Assembly (NCBI RefSeq): GCF_918797525.1
Contig: NZ_OU963893.1
Location: 1,116,001-1,180,000, forward strand
Direction: 5' to 3'
Source of the DNA: an unidentified bacterial endosymbiont
Lineage (GTDB): Bacteria; Pseudomonadota; Gammaproteobacteria; Enterobacterales; Enterobacteriaceae
DNA length: 64,000 bases
Part shown: piece by piece, positions 40,701 through 53,572 of the stretch
Layout: every line of letters begins with the position of its first letter
Numbering within the stretch: the stretch's first letter is position 1
Made by a program: the position numbers and the translations under genes
The notes under the pieces: generated by a model
Told to the model about the DNA's origin: nothing
What the model saw: only the letters and a program-made list of their open reading frames with translations
The model's database searches: none

Positions 40701-41840
40701 ATGAAAATTGTTATCGCACCGGACTCGTATAAGGAAAGTTTGAGTGCGCTTGAGGTCGCGTCAGCGATAGAGTGCGGTTTTCGCGAAATATTTCCCACGG
40801 CGCAATACGTCAAACTGCCGGTCGCAGATGGCGGAGAAGGAACGGTAGACGCCATGGTGGCGGCAACTCAGGGAAAAATTGTCCGTGTCCCGGTGACGGG
40901 GCCGTTGGGCGAGCGCGTGGACGGTTTTTACGGTCTCTCCGGTGATGAACAGAGCGCGTTTATTGAAATGGCGGCGGCGAGCGGTCTGGAACGGGTCGCC
41001 CCTTCGCAACGTAATCCTCTGAAAACAACCTCGTGGGGCACCGGCGAACTCATCCGCCATGCGCTGGATGTCGGCGTTAAGCATATCATCATTGGTATTG
41101 GCGGTAGTGCTACCAACGACGGTGGCGCCGGTATGGTGCAGGCGCTGGGGGCAAAACTACTGGATGCCAACCAGCAGCCCCTTGGCCAGGGCGGTGGCGC
41201 ACTGGCTACTCTTGCGCATATTGATGTAAGCCAACTGGATACACGTCTGGCGGATTGCCGTATTGAGGTGGCCTGTGACGTCACCAACCCGCTCATCGGA
41301 AAAGAGGGGGCGTCTGCGGTGTTTGGGCCACAGAAAGGGGCCACGCCGGAGATGATTGTTACTCTGGATAATGCGCTGGCATGGTATGCAAAAATCATCG
41401 CCCGGGATCTGGATATCGATGTGATTAACCTTGCGGGTGGCGGCGCGGCAGGGGGAATGGGGGCGGCGCTGTATGCTTTTTGTGGGGCGCAGCTTCGTCA
41501 GGGAATAGAAATCGTCACCGACGCGCTGCATCTGTCCGACCTGGTTGCCGATGCGGATTTAGTTATCACGGGTGAAGGGCGCATCGACAGCCAGACTATT
41601 CACGGTAAAGTACCGGTTGGTGTGGCAAAAGTGGCCAAACGTTTTAACAAACCGGTTATCGGGATTGCGGGCAGCCTGACGGCGGATGTTGGCGCAGTGC
41701 ATGAACAGGGTATCGACGCGGTGTTTAGCGTCATTTACACTATCTGTTCGCTGGAAGACGCGCTGGAAAATGCCCGCGATAATGTGCGCATGGCCGCGAG
41801 GAATATCGCGGCAGTATTGAAAGTGGGGCAGGAGATGTAG
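40701..41840 (+). CDS. garK: Glycerate 2-kinase (GarK/GlxK family)
   Basis: A 379-residue glycerate kinase, close to the 381 residues of E. coli GarK. The start MKIVIAPDSYKESLSALEV and the glycine-rich GIGGSATNDGGAGMVQALG (near residue 135), NLAGGGAAGGMGAAL and ITGEGRIDSQTIHGK motifs are family signatures. It phosphorylates glycerate, the end of the glucarate/galactarate pathway, to 2-phosphoglycerate. It lies 87 bases after gudD; that gap has no strong terminator, so it may belong to the gud operon. E. coli K-12 has garK elsewhere, whereas Salmonella, as I recall, has a similar gene here. The symbol is by family and may denote a paralog. Confidence 0.9.
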   Translation: MKIVIAPDSYKESLSALEVASAIECGFREIFPTAQYVKLPVADGGEGTVDAMVAATQGKIVRVPVTGPLGERVDGFYGLSGDEQSAFIEMAAASGLERVAPSQRNPLKTTSWGTGELIRHALDVGVKHIIIGIGGSATNDGGAGMVQALGAKLLDANQQPLGQGGGALATLAHIDVSQLDTRLADCRIEVACDVTNPLIGKEGASAVFGPQKGATPEMIVTLDNALAWYAKIIARDLDIDVINLAGGGAAGGMGAALYAFCGAQLRQGIEIVTDALHLSDLVADADLVITGEGRIDSQTIHGKVPVGVAKVAKRFNKPVIGIAGSLTADVGAVHEQGIDAVFSVIYTICSLEDALENARDNVRMAARNIAAVLKVGQEM

Positions 41841-41841
41841 T

Positions 41842-41867
41842 CCCCCTCGCCCCTTTGGGGAGAGGGG
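41842..41867. repeat. GC-rich palindrome between garK and barA
   Basis: CCCCTCGCCCC and GGGGAGAGGGG pair with one mismatch around TTT. It begins one base after the glycerate kinase stop and precedes the barA stop by about 20 bases, so it sits between convergent genes, like the related copies near 26.9 kb and 60.8 kb. Confidence 0.7.
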
Positions 41868-41888
41868 CCGCGCCACCGGACTATCACA

Positions 41889-44648
41889 TCAGCCTGCCAA
41901 CACTTTCGTCGCTTCTCTTGTCACGTTATCCATCTCATCCAGCAGTTCCAGAAACTCAGGTTCAAGCTCTGATGCCGGTGATCCGGCGCGTAACTGCTGC
42001 TCCAGCAACTGGCAGAGATTTTTCAGCCTCGGCACGCCGCTATAACCGCAGCTACCGTGAAGTTTATGGATCGCTTCCAGCAACCCTTCAGGGCTTTCCC
42101 CCACCAGTTGCTCTTCGACCTTATTACGAATTTCCGGCAGGAACGTGACCAGCATTTGCAGCATCTCGCGTGCCAGATCGGCTTTACCCGCAGCCTGGCG
42201 CAGCGCGAGCTGCCAGTCAAAGGTGGCATCATGATTCGCACTCGCCTCAGCAGGCTCGGCTGTTATCGTATACGTTCCGCCGATATGGCCCGGCTTATAG
42301 CGTACCAGCAGGCTATGCAGCTTCTCTTCGTCGATAGGTTTTGCCAGATAATCATTCATTCCGGCACTGAGTAACTTCTCTTTCTGACCGGCCATTGCGT
42401 GTGCCGTTACCGCAATTACTGGCGTCTGCTGTTGATGCGGAAGCTGGCGGATGAGTTCGCAGGCGCGAATACCATCCATACCTGGCATCTGGATATCCAT
42501 CAAAATCAAATCGAACTGCATCTGTTTAGCCTGTTGGACCGCCTGAGCGCCGCTATTGCACAGCTCAACGTGTTGAACCTGATCCTCAAGTAATACGCCA
42601 ATGAGCTTTAAGTTTGCCGGGTTATCGTCTACCGCCATCACGCTCATGGGCATTCTTTTTTCATTGTTCACCAGCGGCAGGGCGTGCTGGCTCAGACTGC
42701 AATATTCCGTCAGCGCAGGCAGCAATCGCGTGGCGGTCAGCGGTTTGAGCAGACAGGCGGCCGCTCCGTCATTTTTGAGTTCTTCCGCATTGATTTGAGC
42801 ATGGCATGGCAGCGCCAGCAGCAGGTAATCGGTCATCGATGCGGCTTTCGCCAGACGCTCCTGTTGCATGGTGAGTTCACCGGTAAAGGTGACCGGGATC
42901 CCCATCAGCAGAATATCGTAATGCTCAACGGCCAGCGCAGAAAATGTTGAGCTGTAAACTATCTCCAGCGGGGTGGTGCTCAGGACATCCAGCGTACTCT
43001 GCGCCGCTGCCGCGTTAGGCTCAACGTAGGCCAGACGCAATCCTTTCAGACAGTCCGTGACCGGGCCATCGGTAAGTACGTTCGGATTAAGATCAAGATT
43101 AATATGGAACCAGAATGTGGAACCCCGGTTTGGCTGGCTGTGGAAGGAGATATCTCCACCCATCTCTTTTACCAGTTTTTGGGTGATAACTAACCCCAGA
43201 CCCGTGCCGCCATGACGCCTTGAAATACTCGCATCTGCCTGTCGGAATGCCTGGAACAGACGGGATTGATCGCGCTCCGGTATGCCAATGCCGGTATCGC
43301 GGATCTGAACTTCTACCTGCACCTTGTTATTACTGATGGCGCGTTTTTCGATCAGAATATCGATATTGCCGTTTTCGGTAAATTTTATGGCGTTACCGAC
43401 CAGGTTAGTAATGACTTGCTGCAAACGCAGCGGATCACCGATGACGTTATCCGGCACATCGTTTTTAATGGTCAGCGTCAGCTCCAGACCTTTGTCGTGC
43501 GACGAGTGCGCAAGTAACGTTACGACCTCATCAAGCGTACTGCGCAGCGGGAACGGAATACTTTCCAGAATCAGCTTGCCGGCCTCCAGCTTGGAGAAGT
43601 CCAGCACGTCGTTAATGATGGCCAACAGGTTATTGGCTGAACGTTCAATAGTGTGCAAGTGATCGCGCTGGGTCGGGTTAAGCTCGCTTTTCAGCGTCAG
43701 ACGGGTGAAGCCTATCACCCCGTTTAGCGGCGTACGCAGTTCGTGCGACATATTCGCCAGGAACTCAGACTTAATACGGGCTGCTTCCTGGGCGCGCTTT
43801 TTCGCCAGATCCAGCTCGACGTTCTGGATCTCCATCTGCTCCAGCGTTTCACGTAAATCAGAGGTGGCCTGATCGACGTTATGTTGCATCTCTTCGTGAT
43901 ACGCCGCCAGCGACATCGCCATTGAGTTGATGCCATTTTTCAGCATATCCAGTTCGCCGAGCATAAAACCTTCAACTCGGCTGTCGAGTTGGCCCCGTCG
44001 GATGCGGTCAACGGTATTGACCATGTTGCGGATTGGTCCGGTCACATCGCGCATCAGTCGCCAGCCGAAGATAAGCGCGATCCCAATACAGAACAGCATC
44101 ATCACGCCGGAGATAAAGATCTCTTTGTATTGCTGCAATCGTACCGACTTGAGATCCAGCTCCAGCGCCACATATCCCAGCATATTGCTGCTGGACTTGG
44201 CGTCGGATTGCACGGACTCATCAGGCGAATAACTTTCCGAGATAATAGGCGTTCGCAGGATCATGATATCGCCCCGCCGCAGCACGGTAAGCTGGCGGGG
44301 GAACGGCGTGCCATCAGGAATTTTTAGGGCCGTAGGGTCAAGATGGAAATTTGAGGTAACAAACAGGCGGTTATGCTCATCGTATACGGAGATTACGCGT
44401 ACAATCTCCGAGTGACGGCGATGCAGTACACTGATCAATTGACCAATAGATTCTCGATTTTGCAGGTTCATCCCATACTCGCTTGAGACGGCCAGCGGTT
44501 CGATAATGCTGGCACCAGCATCTTCCAGTTGTCGCTGCAAATCGTTATAGCGGTGTACGACAAAGAAGATGCTCAGCAGCAAACCGATAAGCACGGTGGG
44601 GGCGAGGATCAAAATCATCATGCGTGCGCGCAGGCTGTAGTTGGTCAT
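41889..44648 (-). CDS. barA: Hybrid sensor histidine kinase BarA
   Basis: BarA senses short carboxylates and phosphorylates UvrY, which activates csrB. At 919 residues it is one longer than E. coli. Transmembrane segments are near residues 10-31 and 176-198 flanking a periplasmic domain, followed by HAMP (about 199-250). The phospho-histidine is His302 in [12 protein letters not shown]. The HATPase N, G1 and G2 boxes follow, then a receiver domain with [13 protein letters not shown] and a C-terminal HPt domain with [11 protein letters not shown]. All three phosphorelay residues are intact. It is divergent from rlmD with 57 bases between start codons. Confidence 0.97.
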   Translation of the reverse strand: MTNYSLRARMMILILAPTVLIGLLLSIFFVVHRYNDLQRQLEDAGASIIEPLAVSSEYGMNLQNRESIGQLISVLHRRHSEIVRVISVYDEHNRLFVTSNFHLDPTALKIPDGTPFPRQLTVLRRGDIMILRTPIISESYSPDESVQSDAKSSSNMLGYVALELDLKSVRLQQYKEIFISGVMMLFCIGIALIFGWRLMRDVTGPIRNMVNTVDRIRRGQLDSRVEGFMLGELDMLKNGINSMAMSLAAYHEEMQHNVDQATSDLRETLEQMEIQNVELDLAKKRAQEAARIKSEFLANMSHELRTPLNGVIGFTRLTLKSELNPTQRDHLHTIERSANNLLAIINDVLDFSKLEAGKLILESIPFPLRSTLDEVVTLLAHSSHDKGLELTLTIKNDVPDNVIGDPLRLQQVITNLVGNAIKFTENGNIDILIEKRAISNNKVQVEVQIRDTGIGIPERDQSRLFQAFRQADASISRRHGGTGLGLVITQKLVKEMGGDISFHSQPNRGSTFWFHINLDLNPNVLTDGPVTDCLKGLRLAYVEPNAAAAQSTLDVLSTTPLEIVYSSTFSALAVEHYDILLMGIPVTFTGELTMQQERLAKAASMTDYLLLALPCHAQINAEELKNDGAAACLLKPLTATRLLPALTEYCSLSQHALPLVNNEKRMPMSVMAVDDNPANLKLIGVLLEDQVQHVELCNSGAQAVQQAKQMQFDLILMDIQMPGMDGIRACELIRQLPHQQQTPVIAVTAHAMAGQKEKLLSAGMNDYLAKPIDEEKLHSLLVRYKPGHIGGTYTITAEPAEASANHDATFDWQLALRQAAGKADLAREMLQMLVTFLPEIRNKVEEQLVGESPEGLLEAIHKLHGSCGYSGVPRLKNLCQLLEQQLRAGSPASELEPEFLELLDEMDNVTREATKVLAG

Positions 44649-44705
44649 GGAGTTCCGTTATGGGACAATTAGGCGAATGATGTTTATGTGAGAAAATTTC
44701 CGGCA

Positions 44706-46004
44706 ATGGCGCAATTCTACTCTGCAAAGCGACGCGTGACGACGCGTCAGATCATAACTATTGAAGCGACAGACCTTGATTCCTTTGGCCAGGGGGTAGC
44801 TCATCACAATGGTAAGACTGTGTTTATACCCGGTTTGTTGCCTGAAGAACGAGCAGAAATTACGCTGACGGAAGATAAACGCCAGTATGCGCGCGGCCAG
44901 GTAAAGCGTCGGTTAAGCGACAGCCCGGAGCGTGTCGCGCCTCGTTGTCCGCATTTTGGCGCGTGTGGCGGCTGTCAGCAACAGCATGCCAGCGTTGTAT
45001 TACAGCAAAAAAGCAAAAGTCGCGCCCTGTCGCGCCTGCTAAAGCATGATGTTAACGAGATAATAGCCGACCAGCCCTGGGGCTACCGTCGCCGGGCGCG
45101 TTTGAGCCTAAACTATGACCCCAAAACCGCGCGGCTGGAGATGGGTTTTCGTAAAGCCAGTTCCAGCGAAATTGTCGATATCACGCACTGCCCCATTCTG
45201 GTGCCTCAGCTTGAGGCGTTGCTCCCGGATGTCCGCCGTTGCCTTTCCGGGCTGGAGGGCATCCGCCATTCTGGACACGTCGAACTGGTGCTGGCAAATA
45301 ATGGTCCACTGATGGTGTTGCGCCATACCGCGGCGCTGTCGAAAAAAGACCGTGAAAAACTGGAACGCTTTTCGCATTCTCACGCGCTGGCGCTTTTCCT
45401 CGCCCCCCAAAGCGAGATACTTGAGCAGCTTAACGGAGAAGCCCCATGGTATGCGTCAAACGGGCTACGCTTAACGTTCAGTCCGCGTGATTTCATTCAG
45501 GTAAACGATGGCGTCAATCAACAGATGATTGAAAAAGCATTGACGTGGCTGGATGTAAAAAAGAGTGACCGGGTGCTGGATTTGTTCTGCGGTATGGGCA
45601 ATTTCACGCTGCCACTGGCCCAGAAAGCGGCAAGCGTGGTTGGCGTGGAAGGCGTCGAGGCGCTGGTGAGCAAAGGGCAGGAGAATGCGAAACAGAACGG
45701 CTTGCAAAATGTGACATTCTTTCATCAAAATCTTGAGCAAGATGTTACTCAACAGCCATGGGCGAAACAGGGGTTTGATAAAATTCTGCTCGATCCTGCG
45801 CGTGCGGGTGCTCCTGGCGTAATGCAGCATATTATTAAACTCTCGCCGAAGCGCGTGGTCTATGTTTCCTGTAACCCGGCAACGCTTGCCAGGGATAGCG
45901 TTGCATTACTTAGCGCGGGTTACCAAATTCAGCGTCTGGCAATGCTTGACATGTTCCCGCACACTGGGCATCTGGAATCGATGGTGGTGTTTGAACACAT
46001 CTAA
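44706..46004 (+). CDS. rlmD: 23S rRNA (uracil-1939-C5)-methyltransferase RlmD
   Basis: RlmD methylates U1939 of 23S rRNA with SAM and carries a 4Fe-4S cluster. The ATG at 44706 gives [15 protein letters not shown] and 432 residues, one short of E. coli; an in-frame GTG at 44688 would add six residues. A TRAM domain comes first, then cluster cysteines [13 protein letters not shown] near residue 80. The SAM motif is [16 protein letters not shown] near 290, and the catalytic cysteine is in [13 protein letters not shown] near 388. relA follows after 51 bases on the same strand. Confidence 0.96.
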   Translation: MAQFYSAKRRVTTRQIITIEATDLDSFGQGVAHHNGKTVFIPGLLPEERAEITLTEDKRQYARGQVKRRLSDSPERVAPRCPHFGACGGCQQQHASVVLQQKSKSRALSRLLKHDVNEIIADQPWGYRRRARLSLNYDPKTARLEMGFRKASSSEIVDITHCPILVPQLEALLPDVRRCLSGLEGIRHSGHVELVLANNGPLMVLRHTAALSKKDREKLERFSHSHALALFLAPQSEILEQLNGEAPWYASNGLRLTFSPRDFIQVNDGVNQQMIEKALTWLDVKKSDRVLDLFCGMGNFTLPLAQKAASVVGVEGVEALVSKGQENAKQNGLQNVTFFHQNLEQDVTQQPWAKQGFDKILLDPARAGAPGVMQHIIKLSPKRVVYVSCNPATLARDSVALLSAGYQIQRLAMLDMFPHTGHLESMVVFEHI

Positions 46005-46055
46005 TATGTTTGGCTTGTCGACTTCGACAGGCCCTGGTCCCTAAAGGAGAGGACA

Positions 46056-48287
46056 ATGGTTGCGGTAAGAAGTGCACATCTCAATAAAGCTGGTGAATTT
46101 GACCCGCAGAAATGGATCGTAAGTCTGGGAATTTCCAGCCAGCAGTCGTGTGAACGCTTAACCGAAACCTGGGGCTATTGTCTGCGCACTACGCAGGGGC
46201 ATCCGGATGCTGAGCTGCTGCTGTGGCGCGGCATCGAAATGGTCGAAATTTTATCCATGCTGAACATGGATATCGAAACGCTGCAAGCGGCGCTTTTATT
46301 CCCGCTCGCCGATGCCGACGTGGTGTCGGAAGAGGTGCTACGTGAAAGCGTAGGTAACCCCGTGGTGGCGCTTATCCACGGCGTGCGCGATATGGCTGCT
46401 ATCCGTCAACTGAAAGCCGCGCAAACGGATTCAGTCTCCTCTGAACAAGTCGATAACGTTCGTCGGATGCTGCTGGCGATGGTAGATGATTTCCGCTGTG
46501 TGGTCATCAAGCTGGCTGAGCGCGTTGCGCACCTGCGCGAAGTCAAAGATGCGCCCGAAGACGAGCGCGTGCTGGCCGCCAAAGAGTGTACAAATATCTA
46601 TGCGCCGCTGGCCAACCGCTTAGGCATTGGTCAGTTGAAATGGGAGCTGGAAGATTACTGCTTCCGCTACCTGCATCCTGCGGAATACAAGCGTATTGCC
46701 AAACTGTTGCATGAACGCCGTATCGATCGCGAGCACTATATTGATGAGTTTGTCGGCGGTTTGCGCCAGTCGATGAAAGAAGAGAACGTGCGCGCCGAAG
46801 TGTATGGCCGACCAAAACATATCTACAGCATCTGGCGCAAAATGCAGAAGAAACATCTCGCCTTCGACGAGCTGTTCGATGTGCGCGCCGTTCGTATTGT
46901 GGCCGAACGTCTGCAGGACTGCTACGCCGCTCTGGGAATAGTGCACACCCACTTCCGGCACCTGCCAGATGAATTCGATGACTATGTGGCGAACCCGAAA
47001 CCTAACGGTTACCAGTCCATACATACGGTGGTGCTGGGGCCCGGCGGCAAAACGGTTGAAATTCAAATCCGTACCAAACAGATGCACGAAGATGCCGAGC
47101 TCGGCGTAGCCGCCCACTGGAAATACAAAGAAGGCACTTCAGGAGGCACGCGCTCAGGCCATGAAGACCGCATTGCCTGGCTGCGTAAGCTGATTGCTTG
47201 GCAGGAAGAGATGGCCGATTCCGGCGAAATGCTCGACGAAGTGCGCAGCCAGGTCTTCGACGACCGCGTCTATGTCTTCACTCCGAAAGGCGACGTTGTC
47301 GACCTGCCCGCAGGGTCAACGCCGCTCGACTTTGCCTACCACATCCACAGTGATGTCGGGCACCGCTGCATTGGCGCGAAGATTGGCGGGCGAATTGTTC
47401 CGTTCACCTATCAGTTGCAGATGGGAGACCAGATTGAAATCATCACTCAGAAACAGCCAAACCCAAGCCGCGACTGGCTTAACCCAAACCTGGGATACGT
47501 CACGACCAGCCGTGGACGCTCAAAAATTCACGCCTGGTTCCGTAAGCAGGATCGTGACAAGAACATCCTTGCAGGTCGGCAGATCCTGGATGACGAGCTG
47601 GAGCATATCGGCATCAATCTGAAAGAAGCAGAAAAATTCCTGCTGCCGCGTTACAACTTTAACGAGCTTGACGAGCTGTTAGCGGCCATTGGCGGAGGGG
47701 ATATCCGCCTGAATCAGATGGTGAATTTCCTTCAGGCGCAGTTTAACAAGCCAAGTGCGGCAGAGCAGGACGCGGCAGCGCTGAAGCAGTTACAGCAGAA
47801 GACCTATGCGCCACAGCAGCGCAGCAAGGACAATGGTCGCGTGGTCGTCGAAGGCGTAGGCAACCTGATGCACCACATTGCCCGTTGCTGCCAGCCGATT
47901 CCGGGTGACGATATTGTCGGTTTTATTACTCAGGGGCGGGGCATCTCGATTCACCGCTCTGACTGCGACCAGCTTGCGGAACTGCAATCCCATGCGCCGG
48001 AACGCATGGTCGATGCGGTCTGGGGTGAGAGCTACTCTGCAGGGTATTCGCTGGTGGTGCGCGTGACGGCTAACGATCGCAGCGGTCTGCTGCGCGACAT
48101 TACGACCATTCTTGCCAACGAGAAGGTCAACGTGCTTGGCGTGGCCAGCCGCAGCGATACCCGCGAGCAGCTCGCCACAATTGATATGACCATCGAAATC
48201 TACAACCTGCAGGTGCTGGGTCGCGTGCTTGGCAAACTCAACCAGGTGCCGGATGTGATTGACGCGCGTCGCCTGCACGGCGGTTAA
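46056..48287 (+). CDS. relA: GTP pyrophosphokinase RelA ((p)ppGpp synthetase I)
   Basis: RelA makes (p)ppGpp on ribosomes stalled with uncharged tRNA. At 743 residues it is one short of E. coli. The N-terminal hydrolase domain lacks the HD pair (FPLADADVV), as in all RelA proteins, so it is synthesis-only. The synthetase domain includes YGRPKHIYSIWRKMQKK and FDVRAVRIV near residues 250-285. It is followed by TGS (VYVFTPKGDVVDLPAGST near 410), the zinc-finger region with HHIARCCQPIPGDDIVG, and a C-terminal ACT/RRM. AAAGGAGAGGAC is a strong ribosome site. Confidence 0.98.
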   Translation: MVAVRSAHLNKAGEFDPQKWIVSLGISSQQSCERLTETWGYCLRTTQGHPDAELLLWRGIEMVEILSMLNMDIETLQAALLFPLADADVVSEEVLRESVGNPVVALIHGVRDMAAIRQLKAAQTDSVSSEQVDNVRRMLLAMVDDFRCVVIKLAERVAHLREVKDAPEDERVLAAKECTNIYAPLANRLGIGQLKWELEDYCFRYLHPAEYKRIAKLLHERRIDREHYIDEFVGGLRQSMKEENVRAEVYGRPKHIYSIWRKMQKKHLAFDELFDVRAVRIVAERLQDCYAALGIVHTHFRHLPDEFDDYVANPKPNGYQSIHTVVLGPGGKTVEIQIRTKQMHEDAELGVAAHWKYKEGTSGGTRSGHEDRIAWLRKLIAWQEEMADSGEMLDEVRSQVFDDRVYVFTPKGDVVDLPAGSTPLDFAYHIHSDVGHRCIGAKIGGRIVPFTYQLQMGDQIEIITQKQPNPSRDWLNPNLGYVTTSRGRSKIHAWFRKQDRDKNILAGRQILDDELEHIGINLKEAEKFLLPRYNFNELDELLAAIGGGDIRLNQMVNFLQAQFNKPSAAEQDAAALKQLQQKTYAPQQRSKDNGRVVVEGVGNLMHHIARCCQPIPGDDIVGFITQGRGISIHRSDCDQLAELQSHAPERMVDAVWGESYSAGYSLVVRVTANDRSGLLRDITTILANEKVNVLGVASRSDTREQLATIDMTIEIYNLQVLGRVLGKLNQVPDVIDARRLHGG

Positions 48288-48305
48288 CGTCACTCACTTT
48301 GATCG

Positions 48306-48343
48306 GCCGGGTATGGCTTTGCCGCCACCCGGCTTGTTTTTTT
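48306..48343 (+). terminator. REP-like palindrome acting as relA terminator
   Basis: GCCGGG and CCCGGC arms with an inner GGC/GCC pair form a REP-type hairpin that is followed by TTGTTTTTTT. It fills the 69-base gap between relA and mazG, where E. coli K-12 carries mazEF. Confidence 0.75.
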
Positions 48344-48356
48344 AACGGATAAGATA

Positions 48357-49148
48357 ATGACTCAAATCGACCGCCTGCTCGGCATCATGAAACGTCTGCG
48401 TGACCCGGAAAATGGCTGCCCGTGGGACAAAGAGCAGACTTTCTCGACCATCGCCCCGTACACTCTTGAAGAGACCTATGAGGTGCTGGACGCCATCTCA
48501 CGCGAGGATTTCGACGACCTGCGCGGTGAGCTGGGCGACCTGCTTTTCCAGGTCGTATTCTATGCGCAGATGGCGCAGGAAGAAGGGCGCTTTAATTTTG
48601 AGGATATCTGCGCTGTCGTCAGCGACAAGCTGGAGCGTCGCCATCCGCACATCTTTGGCGAGGCTAGCGCGGGAAACAGTAACGAAGTCTTAACCCGCTG
48701 GGAGCAGATTAAAAGCGCCGAGCGAGCCGAGAAATCACAGTACTCTGCCCTGGATGACATTCCGCAAAACCTGCCTGCGCTCATGCGCGCACATAAAATC
48801 CAGAAACGCTGCGCTACCGTGGGTTTTGACTGGACTTCGCTTGGCCCGGTGCTGGACAAAGTGCATGAAGAGATCGACGAAGTGATGCATGAAGCGCAAC
48901 AGGCCGTTGTCGATGAAGCGAAGCTGGAAGAGGAGATGGGTGATCTGCTGTTCGCTACCGTCAATCTTTCGCGCCACTTAGGGGTCAAAGCGGAAACCGC
49001 ATTGCAAAAAGCCAACATAAAATTTGAACGCCGTTTTCGCGAAGTTGAGCGTATCGTTGCCTCGCGTGGCCTGCAAATGACCGGTATAGACCTCGATGCA
49101 ATGGAAGAGGTCTGGCAGGAAGTAAAACGCCAGGAAACTGATCTCTAA
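48357..49148 (+). CDS. mazG: Nucleoside triphosphate pyrophosphohydrolase MazG
   Basis: MazG hydrolyses NTPs and dNTPs to monophosphates and is linked to lowering (p)ppGpp during starvation. The 263-residue length equals E. coli. Two MazG repeats are present; each has the metal-binding EExxE-type helix, EETYEVLDAISREDFDDLRGELGDLLFQVVF in the first (residues 38 onward, key residues E38, E39, E42) and EEIDEV..LEEEMGDLLFATVNL in the second. The toxin-antitoxin genes mazEF that precede it in K-12 are absent here. Confidence 0.96.
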   Translation: MTQIDRLLGIMKRLRDPENGCPWDKEQTFSTIAPYTLEETYEVLDAISREDFDDLRGELGDLLFQVVFYAQMAQEEGRFNFEDICAVVSDKLERRHPHIFGEASAGNSNEVLTRWEQIKSAERAEKSQYSALDDIPQNLPALMRAHKIQKRCATVGFDWTSLGPVLDKVHEEIDEVMHEAQQAVVDEAKLEEEMGDLLFATVNLSRHLGVKAETALQKANIKFERRFREVERIVASRGLQMTGIDLDAMEEVWQEVKRQETDL

Positions 49149-49356
49149 CGGAATTTTGCGATCAAGCGCCATTTGTGTGATTTTTTAAATGACAAGCGCT
49201 TGATTTGCGTCAAAAACATTTGCACAAAAGAGGCTATTTTCTCACTCCTTATGTTTGTCATTGCCTGGAAAGGGGACGGAGAATGAAAGTTTGTGGCGCT
49301 CGTCGTGTTCGGGTATACTACTTTCCCGTCCTGGTTATTCCATCGTTTCACCCTAA

Positions 49357-51009
<1,653 letters not shown>

Positions 51010-51018
51010 AAAAGTTAG

Positions 51019-52389
<1,371 letters not shown>

Positions 52390-52413
52390 TCGCCTAAGCC
52401 TTAAAATGAAAAT

Positions 52414-52439
52414 GCCAGTCGAAAGACTGGCTTTTTTTT
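52414..52439 (+). terminator. Intrinsic terminator after eno
   Basis: GCCAGTC-GAAA-GACTGGC is a perfect 7-bp stem with a GNRA tetraloop followed by eight Ts. Everything after this point until queE is accessory DNA. Confidence 0.95.
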
Positions 52440-52935
52440 AGCTCAATATTCTGGTTACCCCATCGGTAGCGAACATCAGAGCATCATCTGCACCAACTCT
52501 GAATCCAGATGCTTGCGGTGATTCATCTTCAAAGGTAGAAGGCTCAAATTTGAGCTACAGAATGTCGGCTTTGTTTCCGTTCAACCCTCAGTCCGAAGCC
52601 CTGATGGGTACATCATTATCCTCGCCGTGGTTGATTAACCGGGCGCCATAGTTTTACTCCGATGCAACAATAGTGCAGACGCTCTGGGTCAATGCTGTTA
52701 ATTTGCCAGGCTGCAGTAAATGCCGTGTCTGTTGCCTTTCAAAACTATAAGCCAGCAGAAATAAGGGTCAGGAGAATCAACGCCTTCAGGTGAATCTGAT
52801 TGGTAGCATTCCTGCCAGATGTCGGCAAACAACGTCTGCCACGTTGGACCGCTTTTATTTATCTGTCATGATTACTTCCTCATCTTCATGTCCGTCAAGC
52901 GGGAATTGGGGATAAACTGCTCAGTCAGTAAAGGA
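52440..52935. other. Gene-free, probably degraded DNA after eno
   Basis: About 500 bases contain no open frame with a recognisable product on either strand. On the minus strand, directly behind the second holin-like gene, GAGGAAGTAATC precedes an ATG at 52869, but the frame stops after four codons (MTDK). Short non-start stretches after it look protein-like but are interrupted. I read it as decayed phage lysis or flanking sequence, without proof. Confidence 0.4.
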
Positions 52936-53211
52936 TTATCTCTTTTTAAAGAGTTTTGCAATATTCCCTGAAGAATAAAAAATGGCAATACAGAGAATAA
53001 TGTTAATAACCACCTCGGAGCTTTCGGCTAATCTGTAATAACCGAGGATAAGGCTGACAATCAACATCATGCAGGATGTCAATAAAAGCCATGCAATGAA
53101 GGAGATCAGTGGCTTAAACCGTGAACCGTTATTTTTCCATGTGATAATACGCACCATAATGAGTAGGCAGGACAGCATATTAATAATGCAAAGCGGATTA
53201 GCGATTTTCAT
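52936..53211 (-). CDS. Putative 3-TM phage holin
   Basis: A 91-residue protein made almost entirely of three hydrophobic segments (about residues 5-22, 33-58 and 66-82) separated by short basic loops, with a lysine/arginine-rich tail KLFKKR. The segment NPLCIINMLSCLLIMVRIITW and the layout resemble the 3TM holin family of lambdoid phages of enterics. AAGGAACG gives a Shine-Dalgarno. Its start overlaps the end of the upstream holin-like gene by 14 bases, typical of phage lysis cassettes. No endolysin or spanin follows, so it appears orphaned. Family assignment is from recall, not a search. Confidence 0.65.
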   Translation of the reverse strand: MKIANPLCIINMLSCLLIMVRIITWKNNGSRFKPLISFIAWLLLTSCMMLIVSLILGYYRLAESSEVVINIILCIAIFYSSGNIAKLFKKR

Positions 53212-53572
53212 TGTTTGAACGTTCCTTCTCGTTAGTGTTTACCATTTTCCCGGAAATTTTTTTATTAAATCCCATCAGCAGACGTACGGCAGTTACGGCG
53301 GTAACAGTAGCGCCAATCGCCGGGGGGATATTCACTGTGATATCGAGATAGCGGGATAGTAGCGTGGATAATACCGAGGCTGTGCAATCTGATGAAATAG
53401 TACCGATGATCATAGATGCTGAAAATAAAGCCAGTCTTGCCCAGAGCGTAAATTCATTTATAGATATTACAAAGATTACGCTGCCAGAAAAAGCGCCCAC
53501 CAATACCCAGGGGGAGTGGTGGGCTAAAAGCAGGTGCAGCGAAGTGGCCGCTTTAGTTAATAAAGGTGACAT
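53198..53572 (-). CDS. Putative phage holin
   Basis: A 124-residue membrane protein beginning MSPLLTKAATSLHLLLAHHSPWVLVGAF, with three or so hydrophobic segments to about residue 105 and a charged, asparagine-rich tail. The N-terminal pattern resembles a putative holin found next to 3TM holins in phages of Klebsiella and Enterobacter. GGAGAG precedes the ATG. It lies immediately upstream of the second holin and overlaps it. No other phage structural, lysis or integration gene is recognisable nearby, so this is a remnant or a domesticated pair. Confidence 0.65.
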   Translation of the reverse strand: MSPLLTKAATSLHLLLAHHSPWVLVGAFSGSVIFVISINEFTLWARLALFSASMIIGTISSDCTASVLSTLLSRYLDITVNIPPAIGATVTAVTAVRLLMGFNKKISGKMVNTNEKERSNNENR

